64,000 bases of DNA, taken from the NCBI GenBank assembly GCA_039096225.1, contig JBBPEB010000034.1, forward strand, positions 992,001 through 1,056,000, read 5' to 3'. A model generated the notes under the pieces. The model was given only the letters and a program-made list of their open reading frames with translations. It was not told the DNA's origin and searched no databases. Made by a program: the position numbers and the translations under genes. The stretch is from Blastocystis sp. Blastoise. Taxonomy: Eukaryota > Sar > Bigyra > Opalinata > Blastocystidae. Below are positions 50,125-64,000 of the stretch, piece after piece (positions within the stretch are counted from its first letter, which is position 1; each line of letters starts with the position of its first letter).

Positions 50125-51348
50125 TTAAAAAGCGAAGAATTCAAGACCTTCAAATTTTCTATTTCCAGGAATTTCGGTTTCTTCTAATAATACTTTACCA
50201 TCAATAGTAAAAACAGTAATATATGTATTTTGAGTATGTTGTTCTTCATTTTCTTCACTCTTTAAAGCAGCAATAATAGTATCTTTAGAACCAGGTACAA
50301 AAGAAAATGAACTAAATCCACGTGTAGGTGTTAAAGGAGTAACATTCTTAACATCACATTGTTCAAATTTCTCAGTACAAATAATTAAAGTATTATGACC
50401 CATACGCTCATCGGTATTTTCATCATAAGCATCCTTAGAAACACGTCTTGGTAATATAAACCATTTATGATGTATTTTACTCCAATTAATAGCTTCATGT
50501 ATCATATAACCAGGATAATCTACACCAACAGCATGTCTCATCGCATTATAATAAGAAGTCCAATCTTCATGTTCAATACGACCTTCTTTATCTATAGTAC
50601 TAATCCACATATTATTTCTATTCTTTATACTTCCATCAGGATTTGTATATTCTTTACCAAAAGAACCAACATATAATTTATTATCTTTTACAGTAGACCA
50701 TTCACATTTCTCACCCTTATCAGTTTCACCATTACCTTCCATTAATATATATTTAGGGTAAGATTTAGGTCCTTTTACAATTTGGAATACTATTCCAGTA
50801 CGATCATCCATAGCATATAATTTACCATTAAAAGCTCTAAGAGAAGATAATTCCATACCTCTACCAGCTTCATTATGACCAGTAGAAATTATTTGATCTT
50901 CTAACCAATGAATAGAAAAATTACCACTTTCATCACGAGTAAGAGTACCACGTTTCAATATACTATTCCATTTACCTTTCTTATCTTCAGAATCTCTACT
51001 CTTCTTATCAAGATCCGAAATAATCATAAGCTTAAATTCTTTAGCATCAGCAGGAGTGGTATCTTCTTCTTCTTCTTCATCAATATATTTAGATATATTA
51101 CGGAAAGAAAGGCTTCCTGCGTCATTCATATTCTTGTAAACAATAAAGAGAAGACAAGCAACAAAGAGAGCTGCACAAATTAAAAACTTCTTATTAAAGC
51201 GCCAACGACAGAACTTCTTAGGTTTGTTTACATAACGATCGTCTTCGTTGTCACTGATTTGGAGAGAAGGAGAATATTGCATTGTATCTAAATTTTCTAT
51301 ATCAAGAGCAGATCGAGTTCGTAAATTGGTATATGATTGTGATTTCAT
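50125..51348 (-). CDS. CANT1-type apyrase (calcium-activated nucleotidase), type II membrane
   Basis: An intronless 407-aa protein, exceptional here because nearly all other host genes are split. A single membrane segment near residues 53-70 (FLICAALFVACLLFIVYK) behind a basic cytosolic tail gives type II topology. The lumenal domain has the CANT1 five-bladed propeller signatures: GRGMELSSLRAFNGKLYAMD, CEWSTVKDNKLYVGS, MRHAVGVDYPGYMIHEAINW, KWFILPRR, GHNTLIICTE and TRGFSSFSFVPG. Family members hydrolyse UDP/GDP in the ER/Golgi lumen, aiding glycosylation, in keeping with the glycosyltransferase gene elsewhere in the window. The start ATG is clear and no upstream exon is needed. Confidence 0.93.
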   Translation of the reverse strand: MKSQSYTNLRTRSALDIENLDTMQYSPSLQISDNEDDRYVNKPKKFCRWRFNKKFLICAALFVACLLFIVYKNMNDAGSLSFRNISKYIDEEEEEDTTPADAKEFKLMIISDLDKKSRDSEDKKGKWNSILKRGTLTRDESGNFSIHWLEDQIISTGHNEAGRGMELSSLRAFNGKLYAMDDRTGIVFQIVKGPKSYPKYILMEGNGETDKGEKCEWSTVKDNKLYVGSFGKEYTNPDGSIKNRNNMWISTIDKEGRIEHEDWTSYYNAMRHAVGVDYPGYMIHEAINWSKIHHKWFILPRRVSKDAYDENTDERMGHNTLIICTEKFEQCDVKNVTPLTPTRGFSSFSFVPGSKDTIIAALKSEENEEQHTQNTYITVFTIDGKVLLEETEIPGNRKFEGLEFFAF

Positions 51349-52493
51349 TTACTATGGAAAAGAGTTGTTTTCTTAAATTATATCCAAGCTGATATAATAA
51401 AATGGGATAACTTATTCCACAAAAAAGAATTACAGAAACTCTTAAGTTTATTTTTTTTTAGGTTAGTCATTTTCTTATGGAAACAAAAAAATGCCTCACG
51501 TAACTTCTTCGATAGGACCCGCGGTTATATCCAATTTCTTGCTAGTCATTCATCACTTGTTTGATCAATTCACGACTCTGTACAATTTCGATACATCTGC
51601 CATTCATTTTATTTAATAAGCTTTATTGTCATTAAAACTAATTCTTTTTCTAAATTATATTGATAAAACAGTTTTGAAATGCTTATGACTGGGTCTTAAT
51701 CGATATATTGGTATTTATAAGTATGACACTTGAGTCTTATAAGAAATCTCTGATCTTTTCTGATAAAAATAATTTTATAAAGTGTTAAAGATACTGATTT
51801 TATAAGGAAGAAGGTAATTCTATGAAGGATTGTGTTTTTTTTATGAGTTAATTTGGTTTATATGCTTTTTATAGAATGATTTTAACACTTAGACAACATA
51901 CAGAATGATAATCTAAATTTAAAAAAATAAATAATTGCTTTATAAAATAGTTTTTCAAATAAACAATGTGTTTTTCAAATATTTTATCGATCTAATCATG
52001 GTTTTGTTCAAGAAAAATCAGTGATGATGACTATAAGTCTTTGTACATATATATCTAGATATAATTTAGATATAATCTAGATATAATCTAGATTTTCCAT
52101 TACTAACTATATATATCAGAATTATTTATCACTGGAATAATATTATCAACATCTTCTAGTCATAAGAACAGTATTTATAATAAAAAATTGATTAAAAACC
52201 CATCATTAATTAAAAACTATTCTTATATTTAAAGTATATATCTTGACCTATATTTCTTGTAGATTGTTTCAAATAATAAATCAATAAGATATTCCATATA
52301 TACTCAAGAATGATAATTCTTAAAAGACTTAAAGAATATGTTCCAGAAATAGAAAATTCCCAACAACTGAGACTTTTACGAGTTTAAAATATTTCACGGA
52401 TATTTGTTGGAGAACAACAGAAAATTAGAATTATTTATGGGAAATTGTCATTATCCCAAAATGAAAAAATCTGATAATCAAGAAAAATAAACG
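51349..52493. other. Intergenic region upstream of apyrase
   Basis: No gene recognised. Near 52065-52095 a short ATATAATCTAGAT direct repeat occurs. The right edge meets the target duplication of the MULE. Confidence 0.5.
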
Positions 52494-52502
52494 AAGGAAA
52501 AG

Positions 52503-52560
52503 GAGTTAAATACTCCAGACAATAATACTACTCTTTTCTAACTCCAGACAATAGTTTAGG
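52503..52560 (+). repeat. MULE left terminal inverted repeat
   Basis: Begins GAGTTAAATACTCCAGACAA and contains a second AACTCCAGACAATAG 20-odd bases further in. Aligns with the right end with few mismatches and one single-base gap. Confidence 0.85.
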
Positions 52561-54889
52561 GCGGCTTCTATTTAACTACGTTGTTATGCCTATCAATGGA
52601 ATATTTACGGGGAATTATTATATATTTATTAATTATTAGAGATCACAGACTATTATATATAAAGCATTATAGACACTATATATAGATATATTGCCATAGT
52701 TATAACAAACTAGGAATGCTTTAGTAACTCTATATCAATCGTATGAATTAGATTCTTTATATAGTATGTTATATAGTATTATAAACTATAATTTATGTAA
52801 TACAAACAATTGTTTAGTAGTTATAACAAAAGAGAAGCAAATTAAGCAAAGCATTTGTAACATTGAAGTTAATTTAGTTTACAGATACCTTAATGACGCT
52901 ATGCTTCAACATAAGACATATCATAACAATGAGTCAAAGTGGTGTCTCTAAATAAACTATTATTTTTCATTAATTGATAATTGTTCATATTAAACATTTT
53001 TAACTAAATAGTGATGAAATGAACATAAGTTACCACTACAATTGTAAACAAAACATATTTACCAAGAAATCTACATATCTAAGAATGGCAAATGCAAATA
53101 AAATTGTTTATGCATATAGATGTTCGTATCATCAAGTCTTATTTATTATGATATTTGTCAAAGTAGATGAAAAAAAGATCCAACTCCAGCAACGGCTAAT
53201 TTACTAATTAATCATATAACATGACGTTGAAATGATTCTTTTTCTTAATTAATAATCAATAGACAGACATTCATAATTCATCTAGAGTATAGATAATACA
53301 AAATACTGCTATCAATAATTATATATTCCAAATATGTATATGTAAAAAACAAACAAAGATCATAAGTATGATTAAAAGCTTATCACTAGCAGTATTATAG
53401 TGTCTTTATAACAAATATATCAAATAAATAATAAATTAATATAAAAAGTAAACAAAAAAAGAAATTTACAGTAAACACTTTACCTCAATTCTCTATTTTC
53501 ATTTTATAATTAATTTTCTATTGTATTAATTAAAAAAATATATATTTTTGTATTCAAACAAGGCTTTTACAAACATTAGAAGTATCTATACAAATAAACT
53601 AGTCAATTAAGGTAATCATGCTAAAATAATTATCGTTATTTTTTTATTTTATATACAATATATGCAATCAAATGCTTATACAAATTCAATATTATGAAAA
53701 AATATGGATAATAATTTAAAATGAAATGTTGAAAAAAAATGCTAACTCATTTAGTAGCTAATACTACTTGATTATGATGTAATATTCTTTGCTATCACCA
53801 CCATTTCATTATTAATAATAAAAAATATTTATTTCATAATTTATAAATTAAGTTCATGATTATTGTTTTTTTATGATGCAAAGATATTATACTATGATTA
53901 AAGTGCAATTAATCACGTAATAGCAATAATAGATGCACATAATATGGAAAATATTATAAACAATGCAATTTGTACTAAGCTAATTGTGGAGTTTACTAGT
54001 TTATAAATGACTATTAAATGATAAATATGATTGAAATATAGATATAAATTTTAAAGACTATTTTAATATTTGAATTAAGAAAAAAAAAGGTTTTTCTTTG
54101 ATATGATTATATGAATTACTATAAATACTTGTTGAAATAACACAAATCAGACTCTTTTAGCAGCATGATGGGTTAATAGGAAGAAGTTCATTTAAAGGAA
54201 ATCCATTTGAATTACAGTTCGCTGCACTTTCAACTACTAAGGGAAAACTATGCAATTATACGGTCAATACAATGTTACTGTATATATCAAAACTAAAAAC
54301 AAAACATATGGTTAACATGATCTAAATGAATTATGTTGAATATTATCTTAAGAGTTTTTATTTAATGGCGTATAAAACACATAGATCCTTTGCTATATAT
54401 AGAGCTAATAATTTGCTTTCTATTAAGTTACTCAGGGAATGGAAATGAATTGTCGGAGTCTTATATACCTGTAGAGTCATATTAATCATATTTATTGTTA
54501 AAACAATTGAAATATAGTAAATATAATTTTTCTAAACAAAGCTAATTTGAAATAACTGAAAAATAGATACTTAAAGATCATGAACAATCTATTATATAAT
54601 GAAAGTTATTCTTAAAAGTAACATAATAAAATATATTAATAAATCAATAAATATATATGAAATTTATAAATAAATCAATAGATATATATATATAATTATA
54701 TATATGAAATAAAAAAGCAAATATGTGAATAATATATATATATATAACAATTCACTGAACTTGTATATGTAACGAATATATAAGAATAATTATTTTAAAA
54801 TAAGGAATTCATAAGGTCCCTACTAAAATAAAATGAAAAAATAAATAAAATAATATATATATAGTATATAATAATAATTAAAGGATATA
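52561..54889. other. MULE interior without recognised gene
   Basis: About 2.3 kb of AT-rich DNA between the left terminus and the transposase stop. Two plus-strand open frames (52766-52951 and 53019-53207) are longer than most in this stretch but show no known motif; they could be relics of a second MULE gene. Confidence 0.45.
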
Positions 54890-55111
54890 TTAATTACTAA
54901 ACTTATCAAATTTGGAAAAATCAAAAATATTCACTTTTTCTTCAAACGACCTTCTACAATAACGTTTTTTGGCAGAAAAAGTTCTTTTCTTCTCACAAAT
55001 CTTTTTGTATCTATTTTTTCTACTTGGTCCTCTTTTTCTAATAGCATATAATGGTGGCCATATTGGTGGATTTGATAAAATCAAAAAATCTGTTCCTATT
55101 AATTGACTATA

Positions 55112-55144
<33 letters not shown>

Positions 55145-55287
55145 AAGAAGATATAATAACAATAAAAACGGTGGATATAATAATAGTAGTAGTTATAATC
55201 ATAATATAAAAGACAATAAACATAATAGTAGAGATAATAGATATAATAGATATAATAGATATAATAGATATAATAGATATAATAGAG

Positions 55288-55356
<69 letters not shown>

Positions 55357-58300
55357 TATATATATATATATATATACTGTGGCTTATAATTATAATACGT
55401 TTCATAATAGGTATTGTTTAACGAACCAGAGCATAATTGATATATATCGCTTTCCATAATAATGTTCTTTTCAAGACAGTAGTTAATAAGTACAGCAGCA
55501 TGTTTACAAGGCATAAGGAGATTTTGAAATGAGAAACAGGTACACGTCTTCCTATATAAATCAACAGTATAAACTTTTCCATCACTAAAAGACACGTATC
55601 CCTTATCTTCTTTATAAACAACTTCATGTGTTTTATTGAGGGATTTAGTAACCATTTTTGTAAAAAAAGGAAGATATTTTAAGCCAGGATTAATGGTATC
55701 TTTTATTTTCATCTGTTTCGTTAGTGTTTGATTAAATATAAATATCATTATTAAGTGAATTGGAAGAGACCTATATTTTTTCAACAGCCTATTATAACTT
55801 TCTGCTACGCTTGACGCCACATACCATTCACAAATTGATGATTCACAACGAATTCTCTGAGAGTTATTATAGTGCCACATCTCATCAATTTTTTTTCTAG
55901 CTTCTGTATTCTTGATGTTTTTTAGGTGACTTTCCAGCTCATTTTCATTTTTGCATTGATAGGCCTCTTTACATTCTAATTTCTCTAAGGGCCTCATTGT
56001 ATTAAACTCTTGAAGTAAATGGAATAAACAGAAGACATGAGGCCACGACGGACAACAGTGACTTACAGCTGATGAGATCCCTTTCGCCTGATCAGAAATG
56101 ACAGTAAAGGTAGGAGTAGTATCAAAATAGGTATTTAAGGCGCCAAGAAATCTTTGTAATAAAATACTCCAAGAAGCCTCACTTTCCGATGGGAAGAAGC
56201 CATATGCTAAACATATACTCTCGTGGTTGAGATTAACACCTATTCACAGAAATATATAGATAGAGATATAAAAATATATATATATATATAAACATATAGA
56301 GAGAAACATATATATTTATATAGATAAATATATATAAGGTACAAATATATATAGAAATATATATAAAGATATATAAGCATAATATGTATATAAAAACATA
56401 TATAGAAATATATATATAAACACATATAAACATATAAAAAAATGAATACATATATGTAGGAATATATATAGAAATACATATATATATGTATAAATATATA
56501 TGGATATATAAACAGCTATAGAAACATATATAGAATATACATTGAAATATATAAATAGAAATATATTGATAGAAACATATATAGAAATATGTATAGATAT
56601 AAAAACAGCTATAGAAACATATATATAAACACATATAGAAATATATATAGATATATATATAGATATAAAAACAGCTATAGAAACAAATATATAAACACAT
56701 ATAAAAATATATATAGAAATATATATAGATATAAAAACAGCTCTAGATATATATATAGAAATGTATATAGAAATAGATATATATATATAGAAAAGGATAT
56801 AGAAATATATATAGAAATATATATAGGTATAGAAGCAGTTATAGAAATATATATAGAATATATATAGAAATATATATAGAAATATATATAGATATAAAAA
56901 CAGTTATAGAAATATATATAGAAATATATATAGATATAGAAATATATATAGAAATATATATAGATATAGAAATATATATAGAAATAGAAATATACATAGA
57001 AAAGGATATAGAAATATATATAGAAATATATATAGATATATATATAGAAATATATATAGATATAGAAACAGTTATAGAAATATATATAGATATAAAAACA
57101 GTTATAGAAATATATATAGAAATATATATAGATATATATATAGATATAGAAAAGGATATAGAAAAGGATATAGAAAAGGATATAGAAATATATATAGAAA
57201 TATATATAGATATAGAAAAGGATATAGAAAAGGATACAGAAATATATATAGAAATATATATAGATATAGAAAAGGATATAGAAAAGGATATGGAAATATA
57301 TATAGAAATAGAAATATATATAGAAAAGGATATAGAAATATATATAGAAATATATAGATATAAAAACGTATATAAAATATATAGAAATATATATATATAT
57401 ACTTGTTATTACTAAAGTAACCATTGATCCTACGCTTAAGAAGGTACCATCTAAAAATAATATATATGGCCCCTTTGCAATAAGAGGAATATTTTCATAA
57501 ACTATAGTACCGCAACACAGGAGGGCTGAATCTTTTGCCAAGTATTCTTCAGAAAGGATTTGCTCATATATATTCTTGGAGAAGTGTTTTGAGTAGTCAG
57601 TAGTCTTTTTTGGACATAGCATATAAAATGCCTTATTATTTGGATTAATACGATTTATTTCTTCAATGATTGACGGAATATACGAAGTGGAGCTATTATC
57701 ATTAGAGAGGAATGTTTTTGAAGCCTTATATATATAATTAGTTTTGATTGAAGGAAATGTATCTTCTATAATACTTCTAATATTATTTATAGGCTTATTA
57801 AGGAAGTAACTCTTATTAAGATGTAGATACCTATTTAGGAAGACAATATTCATAGGATCGTTAAATAGCTTTCTATTTTGATAAGGAATAAAGGTAAAAC
57901 TATTTTTATCATTCTTAGTATCATTCAAAAAGGCATCAATAGTGACATCTGACTCAGATTGGAGTAATTCCATAAATGAAGTTGTTACATTCTTATCTAC
58001 TAATGGTTCTTCATTAATAGTGTTTATAACATCTATATTGGAATTAGCAGTAATATTTGAAGTCCCTATTTGGCTTATTGTATAGAGAAGACCGTTATTA
58101 TTATTAGAAGTATTATCATTTGCTAACATATCAATCACTTTCTTTTCCTCAGGAGTAACTTCTGATTCAATATCATCCATTAAATAGATTTCATCATCTA
58201 TTAGTTCATCATTAGATTTGTTGCTATTCGTCAGGAGAAATTCAATTTCATTTATAGAACAATCTGATTCTTCTTCTTCGTTATTATTTTCATTAATAGA

Positions 58301-59107
58301 TAAAGAAACCTTACTTTCGTTTCCAGTATTATCAGGTATAGTATTTTCATCATTATTATTACTAGTATCTATTCTATAGTATTTATCATATATTTTTTGA
58401 GGTATATTTCCTTTCTTAGTTAAGAAAACAAGTTTACTTTGAAATCTAGAACACTTCTAGAGAATAAATATATATAAATATATATAAATATATATTTGAA
58501 TCCATAAAATATTATTATAATTTTCTTTTAAATAGTATTATATATAAAGAAGAAAAAATATAAATTAATACTAATAAATAGATATATATACGTTTGTATC
58601 ATGTATGTGATATTTGACTAAATTAAACGAACCTTTTTCATATCTATATTCACAAACGAAGTTGCACATCTTAATTGGGCATCCATAAATAATGTTCATA
58701 CTTGAACTTCTGATTACTCTTAATGAGTAGCCCATATCATGACTATACTTACGAATAAAAATCTCAACTTCATCCAAAGAGTCTATCACATTGGGAATGC
58801 CATTCATTTGAGCGAATATTAAATTTTTATACAATATATATTTAGGAGTATCAGTCACTCTGTAGAACCCATTACAATTGTTGGAATCATCTACCTTTGT
58901 TCTTAGCTTTCCATCTGCATACTGCAATCCACTGGCTGTTGTTGAAGTTAACGGATTTGTTCGTCTATCACTATGATCAGATGCCTATACGTGTTTATTA
59001 ATTAAATAACATATATTAAAGACATATACTACCATAATGGGGTCTAATGTTGAATAAATATTAGAAAAATTTTGTTCTTTAAACATTGATTCGTATTTTT
59101 TAATCAT
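54890..59107 (-). CDS. MULE transposase (DDE, SWIM zinc finger)
   Basis: Five exons (59107-59033, 58984-58592, 58456-57403, 56239-55378, 55106-54890) join in frame to 866 aa with no stop. A WRKY/FLYWCH-like N-terminal zinc motif (YGCPIKMCNFVC with KYHIH) should bind the termini. The DDE catalytic core shows LFLDGTFL (first Asp), FTVISDQAKGI (second Asp), CLFHLLQEFN (C-x-x-H) and SVAESYNRLLKKYR (Glu). The SWIM finger reads CTCFSFQNLLMPCKH. A basic C-terminus (RKRGPSRKNRYKK) follows. Intron 3 is swollen to 1.16 kb with AT satellite. The intact frame, intact termini and perfect target duplication argue for a recent, possibly active copy. Confidence 0.9.
55281..55377. repeat. (TAA)n/(TA)n microsatellite in MULE intron 4
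   Basis: About 70 bp of AAT triplets then (TA)n ending at the splice donor; preceded by ATAATAGAT units (55220-55280). Confidence 0.85.
56244..57402. repeat. AT satellite filling MULE intron 3
   Basis: Over 1.1 kb of ATATATAGAAATATATATAG-type units with variants such as AAAACAGTTATAG and AAAAGGATATAG arranged in higher-order blocks. Long open frames across it on both strands are repeat artefacts. Confidence 0.85.
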
Positions 59108-59237
59108 TATATCTGAATAGAACACTTATATAGCCTGTATTTAAATATATAACAAATAACCTGTCTATATTTGATTTTTCTTTAGACTCAATTTAAATGT
59201 TCTGCCAAAATGTCATTATTTCCGCGATAATTTAGAT

Positions 59238-59300
59238 TCCCTATAGTTTTGTTGTCTGGAGTTGAAAAATAGTCAAACTATTGTCTGGAGTTTTTCTCTC
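59238..59300 (-). repeat. MULE right terminal inverted repeat
   Basis: Reverse complement begins GAGAGAAAAACTCCAGACAA and has a second AACTCCAGACAAC in register with the left end. Confidence 0.85.
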
Positions 59301-59357
59301 AAGGAAAAGAAAAAGAAAAAATTATTAATTTGGATATATAATATATATTAATAAAGA

Positions 59358-61717
<2,360 letters not shown>

Positions 61718-62382
61718 AATTATTATGAAAATAATCTTTTCTTAATCAAAATAAAACAAAGAAAAAATGATTCTTCAACATTTTTTTTTAAACTTTTTAA
61801 TCTTGCTTCAAAACACAACCTTTGTTCAAATTCTATATATACTTATTCTTTTTCAATTTTCTCTTAGAATATATCATTCTAAATAACCATATAGTTTAGT
61901 TTTTCTATAATTTTTCATTTTATAAGTATTCGATTCATTATTTTTAATTAAGCATGCTGCTGACAAACATATCAACCACTAGGCTATTTAAAGCAGTATT
62001 TGCAGTTTTGTTTTAAACCTGATTGACTGTCTCTATTTGAAACTTTACTAATTAAAATGGATTTCCGTTGAAAGAAGAATTTCTAGAGCCATCCATTCTA
62101 TGAATTTGTAATGAAACAAACGAATATAGAATAAACTGTAAAGTATGATCAATTTTTCTTATGATAAATATAATTGAGATTAAAATAAAATAATGACTAG
62201 GAGTACAATTCTTTTTCAATATAAATAGATTCGGAAACTCAACCTTTTTCCCTTTTTCCTTTCAAAGGAATTTTTTAATATTATTTAAAAGAATAATTCA
62301 TAATTCTTTTTAAAACTAAAAGTCTTAGAGACTACTTACTTTAGTTATAATTTATAAGTCGATTTTAAGTAGTGTTTAAAAA
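61718..62382. other. Intergenic, nothing recognised
   Basis: Between RPT6 and the IFRD-like gene; AT-rich with T runs, no gene or notable repeat seen. Confidence 0.5.
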
Positions 62383-63258
62383 ATGGCAAGACGTACTCCT
62401 CATTGCTCAAAACCTAAGAAGCCTGAAGTTGAAACTCCAAAGCCAAAAGAAGTTAATAACGTTGATGATGATAATTCTTCTGTTGTTTCCGATACATTAT
62501 CATATATGTCAGACATTCCCGATTCCTATGATGGATCTGCTACTAGTCTTGATAATGGAGATTGTATGCTATATTTATTGCTATGAATTTAATTTATATC
62601 TCTGTTTTCTATAATTATTAAAAATTCATTGTTCTGTATCTAGATGATGATTCTGTTCAAGAAGCTATTGATTTCCTCTATGATAAGAAGTATTTTTATT
62701 AATCATATTACACTATTTTTTTAATCTTTAAAATAATAATATATTTGTTTTATTTTTTATTGTTTTTTTAAAAATTTCTTAGAAAGGATACTAAAATGGG
62801 TGGTATTAATCTTCTCATCAAATATTTAAAAACTTATAAGTCTATTCGTGTTTATGAAACAAATATTCAAACAATATTTGATGAATTGTTACGTATTATT
62901 AACGCTGCACGTGACTACTCCCCTTCTTGCTTTAAACTCATTGAAATCATGATTATTGTTTTTGGAATAGATCATGATGAGTTATATTCGATGTTAAAAC
63001 CATCTCTTTTCGCTATATGTAAAACAGGTTCTAATGTAGCCATTCGTTCTTGTGTATATATATATAATAATTATTATTCTATTATATATATAATAATTAT
63101 TATTCTATTATATATATAATTATTATTATTATTCTATTTATAATATATATATAGGCTATTCATTGTATTTCCTTAGCTGCTTTTGTGTGTAATGTTGAAC
63201 CGAGTGAAGTGGAAGAAATTATTGATTTATTCTATTCAATTTTCATGAATAATGATAA

Positions 63259-63325
<67 letters not shown>

Positions 63326-63920
63326 AATAATAATAACGAATAATTATAATAGTTTTGTAAAAATATATTTTATATTATTATTATATATATAGTAGTGATG
63401 TCTTTTCTTATGCTGTGAATGGTTTTATATTCTTATTAACAATTAAATCTATTCAAGAAATTATTTCCTATCATTTCATTGAGTATGTATAATTTATAAT
63501 AATAATTATAAAATATATATATTTAGTTATAGGTATTATAATTATTATTAATCATTAATTTCTTTTTTTAGTCTTTATATAATTAGCTATCTATAATAAT
63601 AATAGTTATATATATATTCTTAATAATTTTAAATGTTTTAATTATTATATATATAGTTGCTTAAATGCATTTTTATCCTTTTTGGATCATTCGAATGAAG
63701 AAGTTCGAGAAGCAGCAGGACAAGCACTTGTGTTTTATCTTGAAATATATAATACTGTATATATTATATTTATTATTGTTATATTAATTATTGTTATTAT
63801 GTTTATTATGTTTATTGTTTTATTATATTTATTATATATATATATACATCTTGTGAATCTAAGAATATTTCTGTTGCTTCTTTTGATAAAGACGAAGTTA
63901 TTGATGCTATTGAAGATATG
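62383..63920 (+). CDS. Interferon-related developmental regulator (IFRD)-like protein, partial
   Basis: Exons 62383-62563, 62644-62689, 62783-63053, 63155-63258, 63393-63482, 63657-63756 and about 63864-63920 join in frame; the gene runs past the window. A charged Ser/Asp-rich N-terminus (MARRTPHCSKPKKPEVETPK) leads into helical repeats typical of IFRD: KMGGINLLIKYLKTYKS, IRSCAIHCISLAAFVCN, YAVNGFIFLLTIKS, and the late SNEEVREAAGQALVFYLEI, corresponding to the conserved AAGEAxALLFEL-like motif. IFRD proteins are transcriptional co-regulators in animals and bind ribosomes. Intron 6 lacks TAG at its 3' end; an AAG acceptor is assumed. Confidence 0.8.
63260..63321. repeat. (TA)n microsatellite in IFRD intron
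   Basis: About 60 bp of alternating T and A directly following the splice donor. Confidence 0.85.
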
Positions 63921-64000
63921 GTATATATATATATTAATAATAATGATAATAATAATAACTATATAATAATATTAATAATAATAATAATAATAATAATAAT

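Larger units (their letters stand above)
52494..59309 (-). mobile_element. Complete Mutator-like (MULE) DNA transposon
   Basis: A 9-bp direct repeat AAGGAAAAG (52494-52502 and 59301-59309) flanks inverted termini that begin GAG and match over about 50 bp. Each end contains two copies of ACTCCAGACAA in the same relative positions. Nine-base duplications are the hallmark of Mutator superfamily insertion. Inside lies an intact spliced transposase on the minus strand. The element is about 6.8 kb; the part 3' of the transposase (52.56-54.89 kb) has no recognisable gene. The right end is 58 bp from the RPT6 start codon. Confidence 0.88.

Noticed and set aside
52766-53207. Two plus-strand frames in the MULE interior as a second transposon gene
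   Set aside because: No motif, no clear splice links and no terminal gene context; left as unassigned.
56233-56867. Tyr/Ile-rich and Tyr-Arg-Asn-rich open frames on both strands
   Set aside because: Readings of the AT satellite in the MULE intron.

Overview
The window is AT-rich nuclear DNA from a unicellular eukaryote. Nearly every host gene is cut by short introns that start GTATAT and end TATAG, and many of these introns are little more than (TA)n. Host proteins carry long Asn runs. The mix of DNAJC13/RME-8, Arp2/3 subunit 4, a FAIM-like protein, a CANT1-type apyrase, AMMECR1, NAT9 and a possible DASH Dad2-like subunit fits an AT-rich opisthokont (an anaerobic gut fungus or a relative) or an amoebozoan. 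The sequence alone does not settle which.

Region 1 (1 to about 16.7 kb) is an integrated DNA virus of polinton-like/virophage type; its left end lies outside the window. All its genes are intronless. They are: the C-terminal end of a probable capsid-class protein; two different tyrosine recombinases; a primase plus SF3 (D5-type) helicase; a possible OB-fold DNA-binding protein; a basic virion polyprotein with a pVI-like amphipathic segment; an adenain-like cysteine protease; a small membrane protein; and several unknowns. Four features stand out. (a) The protease lacks a good start of its own and lies in the -1 frame behind a perfect A_AAA_AAC slippery site, 7 nt before an 11-bp stem, so it should be made as a frameshift fusion to the virion protein. 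(b) An RGG motif occurs three times in the virion protein and once just after the frameshift, suggesting protease cleavage sites. (c) Six intergenic sites carry phased TTCnnGAA arrays of up to 12 units, which are textbook heat-shock-factor sites. (d) A roughly 100-nt unit with RNA polymerase III A and B boxes, an 18-bp terminal stem and a T7 stop resembles a VA-type noncoding RNA. A shared TTTGTTTTGTTTAT element precedes many of the viral genes. The right edge (15.9-16.7 kb) is full of direct and inverted repeats and ends in a GC-rich nested palindrome.

Region 2 (16.9-51.3 kb) is host sequence. In order: an intron-rich Ulp1-like peptidase (+); a GT31 glycosyltransferase (-); AMMECR1 (-); a 15-exon DNAJC13/RME-8 (-); an Asn-rich protein with a helical N-terminus and a C-terminal pseudokinase (-); a secreted or membrane Big_5-domain protein (-); a small Dad2-like coiled coil (-); a FAIM-domain protein (+); ARPC4 (-); NAT9 (+); a short-chain dehydrogenase (+); and a CANT1-type apyrase (-). 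Where I could place every splice junction, the coding lengths close in frame; this supports the gene models for GT31, AMMECR1, DNAJC13, Dad2-like, ARPC4, NAT9, SDR, the transposase and RPT6.

Region 3 (52.49-59.31 kb) is a complete Mutator-like (MULE) DNA transposon. It has roughly 50-bp imperfect terminal inverted repeats, a perfect 9-bp target duplication and an intact 866-aa DDE/SWIM transposase. It sits less than 60 bp upstream of the start codon of the proteasome ATPase gene RPT6 (59.36-61.72 kb, +). The window ends inside an IFRD-family gene (62.38 kb onward, +).
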